A stretch of DNA of 64,000 nucleotides, from the NCBI RefSeq assembly GCF_020215645.1, contig NZ_CP084058.1:2666001-2730000 (forward strand), read 5' to 3'. The stretch comes from Nonomuraea gerenzanensis. Lineage in GTDB: Bacteria > Actinomycetota > Actinomycetes > Streptosporangiales > Streptosporangiaceae. Below, in pieces: positions 23,606 to 33,633 of this stretch; position 1 is the stretch's first letter; every line of letters starts with the position of its first letter. The notes under the pieces were generated by a model that saw only the letters and a program-made list of their open reading frames with translations, was not told the origin of the DNA and made no database searches. The position numbers and the translations under genes were made by a program.

Positions 23606-25628
23606 GACCAGCCTGACCGAGCGGCTGCTGCACGCCGCCGGAGTGATCGACGAGCTCGGCAGCGTCGATGAGGGCAACACCCGGACCGACTCGCTGGAGC
23701 TGGAGCGCCGGCGCGGCATCACGATCAAGTCGGCGGTCGTCTCGTTCCCCGTCGGCGGCACCACGGTCAACCTGATCGACACGCCCGGCCATCCCGACTT
23801 CATCGCCGAGGTGGAGCGGGTGCTCGACGTGCTCGACGGGGCCGTGCTCGTGGTGTCGGCGGTGGAGGGGGTGCAGGCGCAGACCCGCGTGCTCATGCGT
23901 ACGCTGCGCCGGCTCGGCCTGCCGACACTGATCTTCGTGAACAAGATCGACCGTCGGGGTGCCCGGTATGACGGGGTGCTGCGGGAGATCGCGGCCAAGC
24001 TGTCACCGGGGGCGATCGCCATGGGCGCGACCAGCGGCCTCGGCACTGCTACCGCCGCCTTCACGCCGTTCGACGGGCAGGGGTCCTTCGCGGCGAGTCT
24101 GCTGGACGTGCTCAGCGGCCAGGAGGATGCGCTGCTGGCCGCGTACGTGCGGGACGAGAGCGCGCTGACCTACCCCCGGCTGCGTGCCGAGCTCGTCGCC
24201 CAGACCGGGCGGGCGGTGGCGCATCCGGTGTTCTTCGGCTCGGCCATCACGGGGGCCGGGGTGGAGGCGTTGATGGCGGGGATCGAGGAGCTGCTGCCCG
24301 CCGCCCAGGGTGATCCGGAGGGGCCGGTGCGGGGGAGGGTCTTCAAGGTCGAGCGGGGTCCGGCGGGGGAGAAGGTCGCCTACCTGCGCATGTTCGGCGG
24401 CACCCTGCGCACGCGCGACCGGCTCGTCTTCGACGCCGCGGAAGCCGCCGGGCGTTTCGGCGCTCCCGGGCCCGGCGGCGGGGCGCAACCGGGCTCCCGC
24501 CGGACGGGCAAGGTCACGGCGATCAGCGTCTTCGACGGCGGCGCGTCCGTGCGGCGGCAGGAGGTGACGGCCGGGAGCATCGCCCGCCTCTGGGGCCTGA
24601 CCGACGTCCGCATCGGCGACACCGCCGGCCACCCGCCCAAGACCGGGACCGCGACCGGGGAGGCAGGAGAAGCGCGTAGTGAAGCCAGGGAGCCGCACTT
24701 CGCGCCGCCCACCCTGGAGACCGTCGTCATCCCGAGCCGCCCGGCCGCCAGGGGCGCGCTGCTCCTCGCGCTCACCCAGCTCGCCGAGCAGGACCCGCTG
24801 ATCGCCCTGCGCCAGGACGACCTGCGCCAGGAGGTGTCGGTCTCCCTCTACGGCGAGGTCCAGAAGGAGGTCGTCCAGGCCACCCTCGCCACCGACTACG
24901 GCCTGGACGTCACCTTCCGCGAGTCCACCACGATCTGCGTCGAGCGCCCCTCCGGCACCGGCGCCGCCGCCGAGCTGATCGCCGTGGCCCCCAACCCGTT
25001 CCTGGCCACCGTCGGCCTGCGCGTCGAGCCGGGGCCGATCGGCGGCGGGGTGCGGTTCCGGCTGGAGGTGGAGCTGGGCTCGCTGCCGTACGCGTTCATG
25101 CGCACGATCGAGGAGACCGTGCACGAGACGCTCAGGCAGGGACTGCACGGCTGGGAGGTCGTGGACTGCGTGGTCACGCTCACCCACTCGGGCTACTACG
25201 CCAGGCAGAGCCACGCGCACGGCGGCTTCGACAAGAGCATGTCGAGCACCGCCGGCGACTTCCGCAACCTGGTCCCGCTGGTGCTGATGACCGCGCTGCG
25301 GCGGGCGGGCACCACGGTGTACGAGCCGCTGCACCGCTTCCGCCTGGAGCTGCCGCCCGACACGCTGGGCGCGGTGCTGCCCGTGCTGGCCGGGCTCGGC
25401 GCGACCCCGCGCACCGGGGCGGGGTCCGTGGTGGAGGGGGAGATCCCGGCGGCCCGGGTGCACGGCCTGGAGCAGCGGCTGCCGGGGCTGACCAGGGGCG
25501 AGGGCGTGCTGGAGTACGGCTTCGACCGCTACGAGCCCGTGCGCGGCCCGATCCCCGAGCGCCCGCGCACCGACCACAACCCGCTCGACAGGAAGGAGTA
25601 CCTCCTGCACGTCGTACGACGGGTCTAG
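23559..25628 (+). CDS. TetM/OtrA-type tetracycline resistance ribosomal protection protein
   Basis: EF-G-like GTPase that displaces tetracycline from the 30S subunit. G1 [13 protein letters not shown]3 DTPGHPDF and G4 NKIDR are intact; the N terminus ([21 protein letters not shown]) and total length (689 aa) are those of the ribosomal protection group rather than EF-G (about 700 with a different N terminus). Domains II-V follow, with the domain IV loop ([13 protein letters not shown]) recognisable. The start may be GTG 23559 or ATG 23565. It is probably self-protective or cryptic; no tetracycline cluster is nearby. Its stop overlaps that of the convergent dioxygenase (CTAG). Confidence 0.92.
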   Translation: MRMLNLGILAHVDAGKTSLTERLLHAAGVIDELGSVDEGNTRTDSLELERRRGITIKSAVVSFPVGGTTVNLIDTPGHPDFIAEVERVLDVLDGAVLVVSAVEGVQAQTRVLMRTLRRLGLPTLIFVNKIDRRGARYDGVLREIAAKLSPGAIAMGATSGLGTATAAFTPFDGQGSFAASLLDVLSGQEDALLAAYVRDESALTYPRLRAELVAQTGRAVAHPVFFGSAITGAGVEALMAGIEELLPAAQGDPEGPVRGRVFKVERGPAGEKVAYLRMFGGTLRTRDRLVFDAAEAAGRFGAPGPGGGAQPGSRRTGKVTAISVFDGGASVRRQEVTAGSIARLWGLTDVRIGDTAGHPPKTGTATGEAGEARSEAREPHFAPPTLETVVIPSRPAARGALLLALTQLAEQDPLIALRQDDLRQEVSVSLYGEVQKEVVQATLATDYGLDVTFRESTTICVERPSGTGAAAELIAVAPNPFLATVGLRVEPGPIGGGVRFRLEVELGSLPYAFMRTIEETVHETLRQGLHGWEVVDCVVTLTHSGYYARQSHAHGGFDKSMSSTAGDFRNLVPLVLMTALRRAGTTVYEPLHRFRLELPPDTLGAVLPVLAGLGATPRTGAGSVVEGEIPAARVHGLEQRLPGLTRGEGVLEYGFDRYEPVRGPIPERPRTDHNPLDRKEYLLHVVRRV

Positions 25629-26410
25629 CCGCCGTCCCGGTCGGGGCCGGCGGACAGGACGATGACGGCGAGATAGCCGTCGCCGTCCTGGGTGACGTGC
25701 GCGAGCATGCCGTCCTTGAAAATCGGATCGTTGCCGTTGAAGGTGTCGCGCGGCTTCTCGTGACCCTGGTACGGCGGCAGCGCCAGCACCTTGCGGTTGA
25801 GCGCCTCGTCGAACATCAGCTCCGTGCACAGCGCCCGTGTCCCGTCCACGACCACCATCACGTGGATGTGCACGGTCCGGCCCGGGTACCAGCCCGGCCA
25901 GACGGTGGTGAAGCGGACGATGCCGTCGGCGTCGGCGACCTGGGTGCCCCGCAGGTAACGCCTGCGGTCCGACGGCCGCATGTCGGCGAACTTCTCGCCG
26001 GGCTCGATCTTGCCGGTGTCCTTGCCGCTGAGCGCGTCGCGGGACTCCGCCTCGGCGCCCGAGTAGAGCCCGGCCGCGTCACAGTGCCAGATCTCCACCA
26101 CCGACCGGGGCAGCGGCCGGCACGTCTGGCCGTCCTGCACCTTGATGGCCAGGCGCAGCCGCACGCCCTGCCGGTCCTCGCGCAGGTCGCTGCGCAGCGC
26201 GCGCGTCTCGAAGTAGTAGGGGCCCTGCTGCGTGCTGGGCGCCAGCGTGCAGGTGCGGGCCTTGGCGAACAGCGCGTCGGCCTTCGCGTACGTGTCGGGC
26301 TCGGACGTGGCCTGCGCGCCGGCGGTGAACAGGCCGCCGAACCCCAGCGAGCCGATCCCGGTGATCATCCGCCGGCGGCTGACCCGCCGGTCCTCGCGAT
26401 CGTGTCCCAC
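25625..26410 (-). CDS. Exported intradiol ring-cleavage dioxygenase-like protein, 261 aa
   Basis: Dioxygenase_C-fold protein. The non-haem Fe(III) ligand set is suggested by Tyr in GLYSG (about residue 120), Tyr in GWYPGRTVHIHV and both His of that motif. The N terminus has a twin-arginine-like SRRRMITGIGSLGFGG followed by an Ala-rich end, so it is probably Tat-exported with its iron. True catechol dioxygenases are cytosolic; exported homologues of this kind in actinomycetes have been linked to plant-phenolic breakdown, which would suit the neighbouring cell-wall enzymes (inference). Start GTG 26410 has GAGGA 5 nt upstream; a TTG at 26422 is the alternative. Confidence 0.85.
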   Translation of the reverse strand: MGHDREDRRVSRRRMITGIGSLGFGGLFTAGAQATSEPDTYAKADALFAKARTCTLAPSTQQGPYYFETRALRSDLREDRQGVRLRLAIKVQDGQTCRPLPRSVVEIWHCDAAGLYSGAEAESRDALSGKDTGKIEPGEKFADMRPSDRRRYLRGTQVADADGIVRFTTVWPGWYPGRTVHIHVMVVVDGTRALCTELMFDEALNRKVLALPPYQGHEKPRDTFNGNDPIFKDGMLAHVTQDGDGYLAVIVLSAGPDRDGG

Positions 26411-26498
26411 AAAGATCCTCAAAGGTCAGGAGCTACTTCTCGGAACATCTCACGATCGCGGGGATTCTCCGCGCAGGTCAGTGTTCGTGTCGAGGCCA

Positions 26499-26514
26499 CC
26501 GAAAGCCTTTTCGG
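26499..26514. promoter_or_regulatory. CCGAAA-gcct-TTTCGG inverted repeat
   Basis: Perfect 6-bp arms with 4-nt spacer in the 299-bp gap between the dioxygenase and arabinanase genes. It could be a terminator-like hairpin or an operator half of a GAAA-type site. Nothing else in 26515-26610 is explained. Confidence 0.35.
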
Positions 26515-26612
26515 CTGATACTGAACTGTGACCAAATGCTCGCTAGCTGATCAGCGGTCGCGGAATCACGTACCGGCACGTCAGTGGCAGTGCGACGCGT
26601 TGCAGACAATGA

Positions 26613-26642
26613 TTGACAGTCCTCAGGTGGGCGGTCTACTTT
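26613..26642 (+). promoter_or_regulatory. Sigma-70-like promoter of the arabinanase operon
   Basis: TTGACA (26613-26618) and TACTTT (26637-26642) with an 18-bp spacer. The start of transcription would be about 26650, 25-30 bp before the operator-like site at 26677. Confidence 0.5.
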
Positions 26643-26676
26643 CCCGAAAACCTTTTAGGTTGTCCCGAGTCATCGC

Positions 26677-26690
26677 TGTTAACGCTCACA
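26677..26690. promoter_or_regulatory. LacI-type operator-like site
   Basis: TGTTAACGCTCACA, an imperfect palindrome with central CG (10 of 14 bases symmetric), 19 bp before the arabinanase ATG. It resembles TGTTAGCGCTAACA-type sites bound by LacI-family sugar repressors in actinomycetes. No LacI gene is in the window. Confidence 0.5.
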
Positions 26691-26709
26691 TTCCGTAAGG
26701 GGCGAACAC

Positions 26710-28098
26710 ATGAGACGACGATGGGCGGCGGCCATCGCCATGGCACTCCTGCTCCTGCTCACCGATGCCCGGCCCGCGCTGGCGGGCGCGCCGATCACCA
26801 CCGCGATCTACACGGCCGACCCGGCCGCGCTGGTCGTGGGCGACACCCTGTACCTCTACACCGGCCACGACGAGGCCCCGACCGGCGGCACGAACTTCGT
26901 CATGCGCGACTGGCACGTCTTCAGCTCCACGGACGCCGCCACCTTCACCGACCAGGGCGCCAGGCTGGCCGTCTCGAACTTCGCCTGGGCCGGGGCCGAC
27001 GCCTGGGCCGGTGAGGTCGAGCGCGGCGCGGACGGCCGCTACTACTGGTACACCTCCGTCAACGGCAACGGCCCCGGCTGGATGAACATCGGCGTGGCCG
27101 TCGGCAACAGCCCCACGGGCCCGTTCACCGACGCCATCGGCGGCCCGCTGATCAGCGACAGCACCCCCGACTCCGCCCCGCTCAACATCGACCCGACCGT
27201 CTTCACCGACGACGACGGCCAGGTCTACCTGTACTGGGGCTCCTACTACGGGCTGCGCGCCGCCCGCCTCAACGCCGACATGACCTCGATCAACGGCTCG
27301 ATCATCACCCCGAGCGGCGTGTCGAACTTCTGGGAGGCCCCCTGGATGTTCAAGCGCAACGGCGTCTACTACCTCGCCTACGCCGCCAACGACGCCGGTT
27401 GCTCGCAGCCGAACTACGCCTGCGTCAGGTACGCCACGGCGAGCGACCCGCTGGGCCCGTGGACGCACCGCGGCGTCGTGCTCGACCAGGTCAGCTCCAC
27501 CACGAACCACCCGGCGATCATCGAGTTCAAGGGCCAGTGGTACATGGTCTACCACAACGCCGCCGCCCCGGGCGGAGGCAACTTCCGCCGCTCGGTCACC
27601 ATCGACAAGCTGTACTTCAACGCCGACGGCACCATGCAGAAGGTCGTCCAGACCGGCGGCCCGGTCACCCCGGGCAACCTGGCGGCCAGCGCCACGCCCT
27701 CGACCTCCTACGTCTCGCCGTGGGAGACGCTCGGCGCGATCAAGGACGGCTACACCCCCGCCAACTCCCAGGACCACAGCCACGGCGCCTACGGCAACTG
27801 GAACCACCAGGGCAGCGAGTGGATCGAGTACCAGTGGCCCACGGCGCAGACCATCCGCAGGTCGGAGGTGTACTGGTTCGACGACAACCTGGGCATCGAC
27901 CTGCCGGCCTCCTGCCAGGTCCAGTTCTGGAACGGCAGCGCCTACGTCAACGTGCCCGGCTCGTCCGGATGCGGCGTGGCCGCCAACACCTTCAACGCCG
28001 CCACGTTCACCCCCGTCAGCACCACCCGCCTGCGGCTGAGCATCACCTCCAGATCCGGCTACTCGACCGGCGTCCTCGAATGGAGGGCCTTCTCGTGA
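26710..28098 (+). CDS. Secreted GH43 arabinanase-like enzyme with C-terminal F5/8-type domain
   Basis: Secreted five-bladed beta-propeller glycosidase, probably an endo-arabinanase or alpha-L-arabinofuranosidase. Signal peptide residues 1-26 (MRRRWAAAIAMALLLLL... ALA). The GH43 triad is visible: base Asp in ADPAALV (about residue 37), pKa-modulating Asp in NIDPTVF (about 162) and acid Glu in WEAPWMF (about 211). After a short linker (about residue 325) a discoidin/F5-8-type carbohydrate-binding domain completes the 462 aa. Its TGA overlaps the GTG of the next glycosidase. AAGGGG precedes the ATG. Confidence 0.92.
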   Translation: MRRRWAAAIAMALLLLLTDARPALAGAPITTAIYTADPAALVVGDTLYLYTGHDEAPTGGTNFVMRDWHVFSSTDAATFTDQGARLAVSNFAWAGADAWAGEVERGADGRYYWYTSVNGNGPGWMNIGVAVGNSPTGPFTDAIGGPLISDSTPDSAPLNIDPTVFTDDDGQVYLYWGSYYGLRAARLNADMTSINGSIITPSGVSNFWEAPWMFKRNGVYYLAYAANDAGCSQPNYACVRYATASDPLGPWTHRGVVLDQVSSTTNHPAIIEFKGQWYMVYHNAAAPGGGNFRRSVTIDKLYFNADGTMQKVVQTGGPVTPGNLAASATPSTSYVSPWETLGAIKDGYTPANSQDHSHGAYGNWNHQGSEWIEYQWPTAQTIRRSEVYWFDDNLGIDLPASCQVQFWNGSAYVNVPGSSGCGVAANTFNAATFTPVSTTRLRLSITSRSGYSTGVLEWRAFS

Positions 28099-31000
28099 GA
28101 CGCGCGCTGTCAGCCCTGCTCCTCGTCCTGGCTCTGGTGACGGCACCCGCCGCGTACGCCGACCAGACCATCGGCTACCCCACCTTCAGCGGCCCGGCCG
28201 TGCCCGCGCCGCCGGGGACGTACACGACCGGCAACTACATGCAGGCCGGCTACGACGCCGAGAGCTCCGGCACCGACTTCTGGATGGACCGCCTGCTGGC
28301 CCGCTCCGGCAACGATCCGGCGGGCACCTGGCTCATGACACGCGGCCGGGCGCTGTTCATGAAGACGCACACCCCCGGCACCCTCGGCTTCGCCGGGCAG
28401 GCCGCGTACTGGGAGAGCATCAGCAACAGCAACGCCTTCACCGTCGCGCTGACCCCCGGCACGTTCACCGAGCAGGTCAGCTCCCGCTGGCAGGCCCCCA
28501 GCCACTGGAAGAGCCGCCACACCAGCGGCTCCATCACCGTCAACCAGACCAAGTTCATCACCGAGAACAACGTGGCCGTGGCCGGCCTGGCCATCACCAA
28601 CGGCGGCTCCGCCTCCACCACGCTGCAACTGCGGGCCACCTCGCCGTACGCGACCAGCGGCACCGGCGGCGAGCTGACCGGCCAGGTCAACGCCTACAAC
28701 AACCTCACCACCCTCTACCCCCGGCTCACCTGCGACGGCTGCGCGGTCTCCAGCGGCGGGCTCAACCGCTCGCTCACCATCGCCGCCGGGGCCACGGTCA
28801 CGGTCAAGGTCGTCATGGGCTTCGTGACCAGCGAGATCCCGGCCTCCCGCACCGAGTACGACGCCTACGCCGGCTACTCGGCCGCCACCGCGTTCGCCAC
28901 GCACGTGCGCGCGTACAACCGCTGGTGGGCCGAGAACGTGCCCTACATCGACGTGCCCGAGCCCGGCATCAAGAAGAACATCTACTACCGCTGGTGGCTG
29001 ATGCGCTTCAACCACCTCGACGCCGACATCCCCGGGCAGACCTTCCAGTTCCCCACCTCCACCGAGGGCGTGCTGGGCTACAACAACGCGATCGCGCTGA
29101 CCCAGCCCATGCACATCGACGACCTGAAGTACCTGCGCAACCCGATCTACTCCTACGGCGACTGGCTGAGCGTCGGCCAGATCTCCAAGAACGGCCGCTT
29201 CCTCGACAACCCGGGCGATCCGGAGAACTGGTCGAACAGCTACACGCAGTACATCGGCGAGGCGGCCTGGAAGAGCTACCAGATCCACGGCGGCCAGCCG
29301 GCCATCGCCGCCAGCCTGGCCCGCTACGCCGAGCAGGACGTCAAGGGCCAGCTCGCCCACTACGACACCGACGACAACAAACTCATCGAGTACGACTGGG
29401 GCGCCCTGACCGGCAACGACGCCGACGCCGTGTCCTTCCACTGGAAGCCGGGCCGGATGGACCGGGCCGAGGCCGCCTACCAGTACAGCGGCGCGCTGGC
29501 CGCCGCCCAGGCCTACGAGGCCGTCGGCAACCAGGCCAAGGGCGCCGAGCTGCGCACGCTGGCCACCCAGATCCAGAACGCCATCGTCAACGTGTTGTGG
29601 AACCCGGGCAGGCAGCTCTTCGAGCACCGGCTGAAGTCCACCAACGAATGGGTGCCGTGGAAGGAGATCAACAACTATTACCCGTTCGCCGTCGGCGCGA
29701 TCCCCAACACCGCCACCTACCGGCAGGCCCTGCGCCTGTTCGACGACCCGGCGCAGTATCCGATCTTCCCCTTCTACACCGCCAACCAGGCCGACAAGGC
29801 GGCCTCCGGCACCGGCAGCAACAACTTCTCCACCATCAACTCCACCGTGCAGTTCCGCCTGCTCTCCTCGGTGCTGCGCAACTACCCCAATGAGTGGATC
29901 GACCCGACCTGGTACAAGAAGCTGCTCTACTGGAACGCCTGGGCGCAGTACGTCAACGGCAACACCCAGTGGCCCGACGCCAACGAGTTCTGGGCCGACT
30001 GGAACGGCTCCTCGATCACCTACCGCTCCTGGATCCACCACAACATCCTGGGCAGCAGCAACTGGACCGTCGTCGAGGACGTCGCCGGGCTGCGGCCGCG
30101 CAACGACGCCAAGGTGGAGCTCTCGCCGATCAACATCGGCTGGACCCACTTCACCGTCAACAACCTGCGTTACCGCAACGCCGACCTGACCATCGTCTGG
30201 GACGACCCGGCCGACGGCGTCGTGCGCTACCCCGGCGTCCCCGAGGGCTACTCGATCTACGTCAACGGCAGCCGCGCGGCCACGGTGTCGTCGCTGGTGC
30301 CGTTCACCTGGGATCCGGCCACCGGCGCGGTCACCACCGGCGGCACCGTCACCCACAACGTGGCCGTCCCGGGGCTGCAGGCGCCCACCCAGGTCAGCCA
30401 CACCAGCGCCCGTATGGTCGACATGCTGGCCAAGGCCGGCGTGGACCTCACGGCCAACCTGACGAACCTGGCCGCCGGCGCCACCGCCACGGCCTCCACC
30501 ACCGCCTCGGGCAGCTCCACCGCGGGCGCCGTGGACGGCTACCCGATCAACGAGCCGTTCTGGGGCGGCACCACCGCCGGCCAGGACTGGTACGAGCTCG
30601 ACTTCGGCACCGCCCGCACGCTCGACGAGGTGCGGCTCTACTTCAAGGACAGCCGCCCGGCTAGCGCCACCTACCGGGCACCGGCCTCCTACGACGTCCA
30701 ATTCCACAACGGCAGCGCCTGGGTCGGCGTGCCCTCCCAGGCCAAGACCCCGGCCGCGCCGCGTGCCAACTACAACGTGGTGCAGTTCCCCGCCGTCACC
30801 GCCCAGCGGATCCGGGTGCTGGCCACGGCCGCCTCCGGAGCCAGGACCGGCCTGACCGAGATCAAGGTGCACAACCGGGGCGGCGTCCAGCCGCCGGCCA
30901 ACCTGGCGGCCTCGGCCACGGCGAGCGCGTCGTACACCTCCTCCTGGGAGAGCGTGGCCGCGATCAACGACGGCATCGACCCGCCCTCCTCCAACGACAC

Positions 31001-31325
31001 GGTCAACCCGCGCTGGGGCTGCTGGCCCGAGACCGGGCAGCAGTGGGTGGACCTCACCTGGTCCTCCTCCCGCACGCTGAACCGGGCCGAGGTGTACTTC
31101 TTCGACGACGAGCAGGGCATCGACATGCCCGCGTCGTGGAAGCTGCAGTCCTGGAACGGCAGCGCGTACGTGGACGTGCCGGGCGCGTCGGCGTACCCGC
31201 TGACCAAGAACGCCTACAACTCCGTCACCTTCACCGCGACCGGCACCACCCGCCTGCGGGTGCTGCTCACCGGGACCGGCGCCAGCTCCGTCGGCCTGCT
31301 GGAGGTCAAGGCCTACGGAACCTGA
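28095..31325 (+). CDS. Secreted (alpha/alpha)6-barrel glycosidase with two F5/8-type domains, 1076 aa
   Basis: Large exported enzyme translationally coupled to the arabinanase (GTGA). Signal peptide MRRALSALLLVLALVTAPAAYA. The order is an N-terminal beta-sandwich (about residues 25-280), an (alpha/alpha)6 barrel resembling MGH1/GH63-like hydrolases (about 290-720, with GIKKNIYYRWWLMRFNHLD, STEGVLGYNN and WPDANEFWADW), a small beta domain, then two discoidin-type modules (about 785-930 and 935-1076). Candidate acids are Glu in STEGV and Asp/Glu in the ANEFWADW segment. The GH family and substrate are uncertain; arabinan or pectin side chains are suggested by the operon partner. Confidence 0.88.
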   Translation: MRRALSALLLVLALVTAPAAYADQTIGYPTFSGPAVPAPPGTYTTGNYMQAGYDAESSGTDFWMDRLLARSGNDPAGTWLMTRGRALFMKTHTPGTLGFAGQAAYWESISNSNAFTVALTPGTFTEQVSSRWQAPSHWKSRHTSGSITVNQTKFITENNVAVAGLAITNGGSASTTLQLRATSPYATSGTGGELTGQVNAYNNLTTLYPRLTCDGCAVSSGGLNRSLTIAAGATVTVKVVMGFVTSEIPASRTEYDAYAGYSAATAFATHVRAYNRWWAENVPYIDVPEPGIKKNIYYRWWLMRFNHLDADIPGQTFQFPTSTEGVLGYNNAIALTQPMHIDDLKYLRNPIYSYGDWLSVGQISKNGRFLDNPGDPENWSNSYTQYIGEAAWKSYQIHGGQPAIAASLARYAEQDVKGQLAHYDTDDNKLIEYDWGALTGNDADAVSFHWKPGRMDRAEAAYQYSGALAAAQAYEAVGNQAKGAELRTLATQIQNAIVNVLWNPGRQLFEHRLKSTNEWVPWKEINNYYPFAVGAIPNTATYRQALRLFDDPAQYPIFPFYTANQADKAASGTGSNNFSTINSTVQFRLLSSVLRNYPNEWIDPTWYKKLLYWNAWAQYVNGNTQWPDANEFWADWNGSSITYRSWIHHNILGSSNWTVVEDVAGLRPRNDAKVELSPINIGWTHFTVNNLRYRNADLTIVWDDPADGVVRYPGVPEGYSIYVNGSRAATVSSLVPFTWDPATGAVTTGGTVTHNVAVPGLQAPTQVSHTSARMVDMLAKAGVDLTANLTNLAAGATATASTTASGSSTAGAVDGYPINEPFWGGTTAGQDWYELDFGTARTLDEVRLYFKDSRPASATYRAPASYDVQFHNGSAWVGVPSQAKTPAAPRANYNVVQFPAVTAQRIRVLATAASGARTGLTEIKVHNRGGVQPPANLAASATASASYTSSWESVAAINDGIDPPSSNDTVNPRWGCWPETGQQWVDLTWSSSRTLNRAEVYFFDDEQGIDMPASWKLQSWNGSAYVDVPGASAYPLTKNAYNSVTFTATGTTRLRVLLTGTGASSVGLLEVKAYGT

Positions 31326-31337
31326 GCCGCGGCCGGA

Positions 31338-31360
31338 GCGCGCCCGAGCCACGGGCGCGC
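31338..31360 (+). terminator. Terminator of the arabinanase operon
   Basis: GCGCGCCCG-agcca-CGGGCGCGC, a perfect 9-bp stem with 5-nt loop, 12 nt after the stop. Two copies of CGGCGAGGGCC follow; the rest of the gap to 31525 is AT-richer and must hold the next promoter. Confidence 0.75.
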
Positions 31361-31525
31361 CCCGGCGAGGGCCCGGCGAGGGCCCGGGACACCTTGACGT
31401 CACCCACGGCACGGGCGCACCATCACGTGCATCGGGTGCGTGATGACTTTCTCACTTTTAGTGACGGAGTGCGACAGTATCCGGCAAGCTGCTGTCACAA
31501 CTTCAGCCGATGGGTGGCGATCACG

Positions 31526-33631
31526 ATGGCAGGCAAGTGGCAGGCGGGCAACCTCCCGGCGGAGCTGACCAGCCTCATCGGGCGCCGCGGCGAGGTCGAC
31601 CAGGTTCGCCGCGCGTGCCGGCGATCGCGCCTGGTCACCCTGACCGGGGTGGGCGGCGTCGGCAAGTCCCGCCTGGCCCTGCGCGCCGCCGCCGACCTGC
31701 GGCCCGAGTTCAGCGGTGGCGCCTGGCTGGTGGAGCTGTCGCCGCTGGTCGACGGCTCGCTGCTGCCGCACGCGATCGCCGAGGCGCTGCGGCTCACCGA
31801 CCAGACCACCCGCCCCATGGTCGAGGTGCTGGCGGAGCACCTGTTCGACCGGGAGGTCCTGCTCGTCCTCGACACCTGCGAGCACCTGGCCGGCCCCTGC
31901 TCCAGGACGGTCACCACACTGCTCGACGCGGTGCCGGGGCTGCGCGTGCTGGCCACCAGCCGCCGCCCGCTGGAGGCGCCGGGCGAGCTGGTGTTCGCGG
32001 TCGATCCGCTGCCCGTCCCGCCCGCGGGGGCCGCCGAGCCCGCCACCGGCGACGCCGTGGCGCTGCTGGCCGAGCGCGCCGCCGAGGTCGTGCCCGGCTT
32101 CGACCTCGCCGACGAGGACCAGGAGGCCGTCGGCCGCCTGTGCCGGCGGCTGGAGGGCATCCCGCTGGCCATCGAGCTGGCCGCGGCGCGGCTGCGCGAC
32201 CTGTCCGTGGCGCACCTGGCCGACCGGCTCGACGACCGCTTCACCGCGCTGGAGGACGAGGCCGCCGTTCAGGCCGACCCGCCGTGGCACCAGGCGCTGC
32301 GGACCGCGATCGGATGGAGTCACGAGCTGTGCGAGCCGGCCGAGCGGCTGCTGTGGGCGCGGCTGTCGGTGTTCGCCGGCGACTTCGACGCCGAGGCCGC
32401 CCGCGAGGTGTGCGCCGACGAGCGGCTGCCGGAGGCCGACATCGGGCTGCTGCTCGACGCGCTGGCCGACGAGTCGATCCTGACCTGGCTGCCGACCGGC
32501 GCGGGCGAGCGGTACCGGATGCTCGACACCCTGCGCGAGTACGGCGCGGGCTGGCTGCGCGACCTCGGCGAGGAGGGCCGGTTCAAGCAGCGCCACCGCG
32601 AGCACTACCTGGCGATGGCCACCCGTGGCGCCTTCGGCTGGCTCGGCCCCGGCCAGGTCTCCTGGTACGACCGCCTGGTGGGCGAGCACGACAACGTGCG
32701 CGCCGCCCTGGAGGTCGCGCTCACCGCCAAGGACGGCCTGCCGGCGCTGGAGCTGGCCGGCACCCTGGCCTTCTACTGGTACGGCTGCGGCTACGCCAAG
32801 GAGGGCCGCCACTACCTGAGCCAGGCCCTCGCCCTGGAGACCAGGCCGGGCCCGGCGCTGGTGCAGGCGCTGTGGGCCGACGGCCTGCTGGCGGCCACGC
32901 AGGGCGATGCGCAGAGCGTCGAGGCCAGGGCCTCCGAGCTGGAGCCGGCCGCGCGGGCCGGCGACGCCTATGCGGACCGGTGCGTCAGGGCGCTGCGGGC
33001 CTCGCTCGGGGTGATCCGCGGCAACCCGATCCAGGCGATGGCCGAGTCCGAGCCCGCGTACCGCGACCGCTGGGCCGACGAGCCGCTCACCATCGCCAAC
33101 CTGCTGTCCCTGATCTGCCGGGCGCACGCCCTGACGATCGGCGGCCAGCACGACGACGCGATCGCGGTGCTGGAGGACCTGCGCACGCTGTGCGACCGGC
33201 GCGGCGAGCTGCTCATCCGCTCGCACGCCGACCTGCTGCGCGGCCAGGTCGAGCTGGCCGGCGGGCGGCTGGACGCGGCCATCGCCTACGGTCAGGCCGC
33301 GCTGCGCACCAAGCGGCGGCTGCACGACAGCTTCGGCATCGGCCTGACGGTGGACCTGCTGGCCGTGGCGGCCGGCGCGGCAGGCCGGGCGCACCGCGCC
33401 GCCCGGCTGCTCGGGCTGGCGCAGCGGTTCTGGAGCACCCACGGGCGGGCGCAGGTGGACGTGCCGGCCTGGGTGGCGGCCAGGAAGGACTGCGAGGCGC
33501 AGGCCCGCGACCTGCTCGGCGACAACGCCTACGAGGTGGCTTACCGCACCGGGTTCGACAGCGACATCGACGCGGGCCTCGCCTACGCGCTGGAGCCGGA
33601 GGGCGAGGGCCTGCCCAACGGGTTCGGCTGA
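31526..33631 (+). CDS. STAND/NB-ARC-type ATPase regulator lacking its LuxR domain, 701 aa
   Basis: Matches the actinomycete family that starts NLPAELTSLIGRRGEV and normally ends in a LuxR helix-turn-helix. The ATPase has Walker A GVGGVGKSRLALRAA (about residues 43-57) and Walker B VLLVLDTCEHL (about 113-123), then a winged-helix/TPR-like region (about 300-650). The protein stops right after the helical repeats (DSDIDAGLAYALEPEGEG), where relatives continue into the DNA-binding domain; downstream DNA shows no remnant. It may therefore act through a partner. GGGTGG precedes the ATG. It stands alone between the arabinanase operon and an SDR gene. Confidence 0.85.
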   Translation: MAGKWQAGNLPAELTSLIGRRGEVDQVRRACRRSRLVTLTGVGGVGKSRLALRAAADLRPEFSGGAWLVELSPLVDGSLLPHAIAEALRLTDQTTRPMVEVLAEHLFDREVLLVLDTCEHLAGPCSRTVTTLLDAVPGLRVLATSRRPLEAPGELVFAVDPLPVPPAGAAEPATGDAVALLAERAAEVVPGFDLADEDQEAVGRLCRRLEGIPLAIELAAARLRDLSVAHLADRLDDRFTALEDEAAVQADPPWHQALRTAIGWSHELCEPAERLLWARLSVFAGDFDAEAAREVCADERLPEADIGLLLDALADESILTWLPTGAGERYRMLDTLREYGAGWLRDLGEEGRFKQRHREHYLAMATRGAFGWLGPGQVSWYDRLVGEHDNVRAALEVALTAKDGLPALELAGTLAFYWYGCGYAKEGRHYLSQALALETRPGPALVQALWADGLLAATQGDAQSVEARASELEPAARAGDAYADRCVRALRASLGVIRGNPIQAMAESEPAYRDRWADEPLTIANLLSLICRAHALTIGGQHDDAIAVLEDLRTLCDRRGELLIRSHADLLRGQVELAGGRLDAAIAYGQAALRTKRRLHDSFGIGLTVDLLAVAAGAAGRAHRAARLLGLAQRFWSTHGRAQVDVPAWVAARKDCEAQARDLLGDNAYEVAYRTGFDSDIDAGLAYALEPEGEGLPNGFG

Positions 33632-33633
33632 GC

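Noticed and set aside
23559..25628. Elongation factor G
   Set aside because: The N terminus starts directly at the GTPase as in TetM/OtrA and the length and domain IV loop fit the ribosomal protection group.
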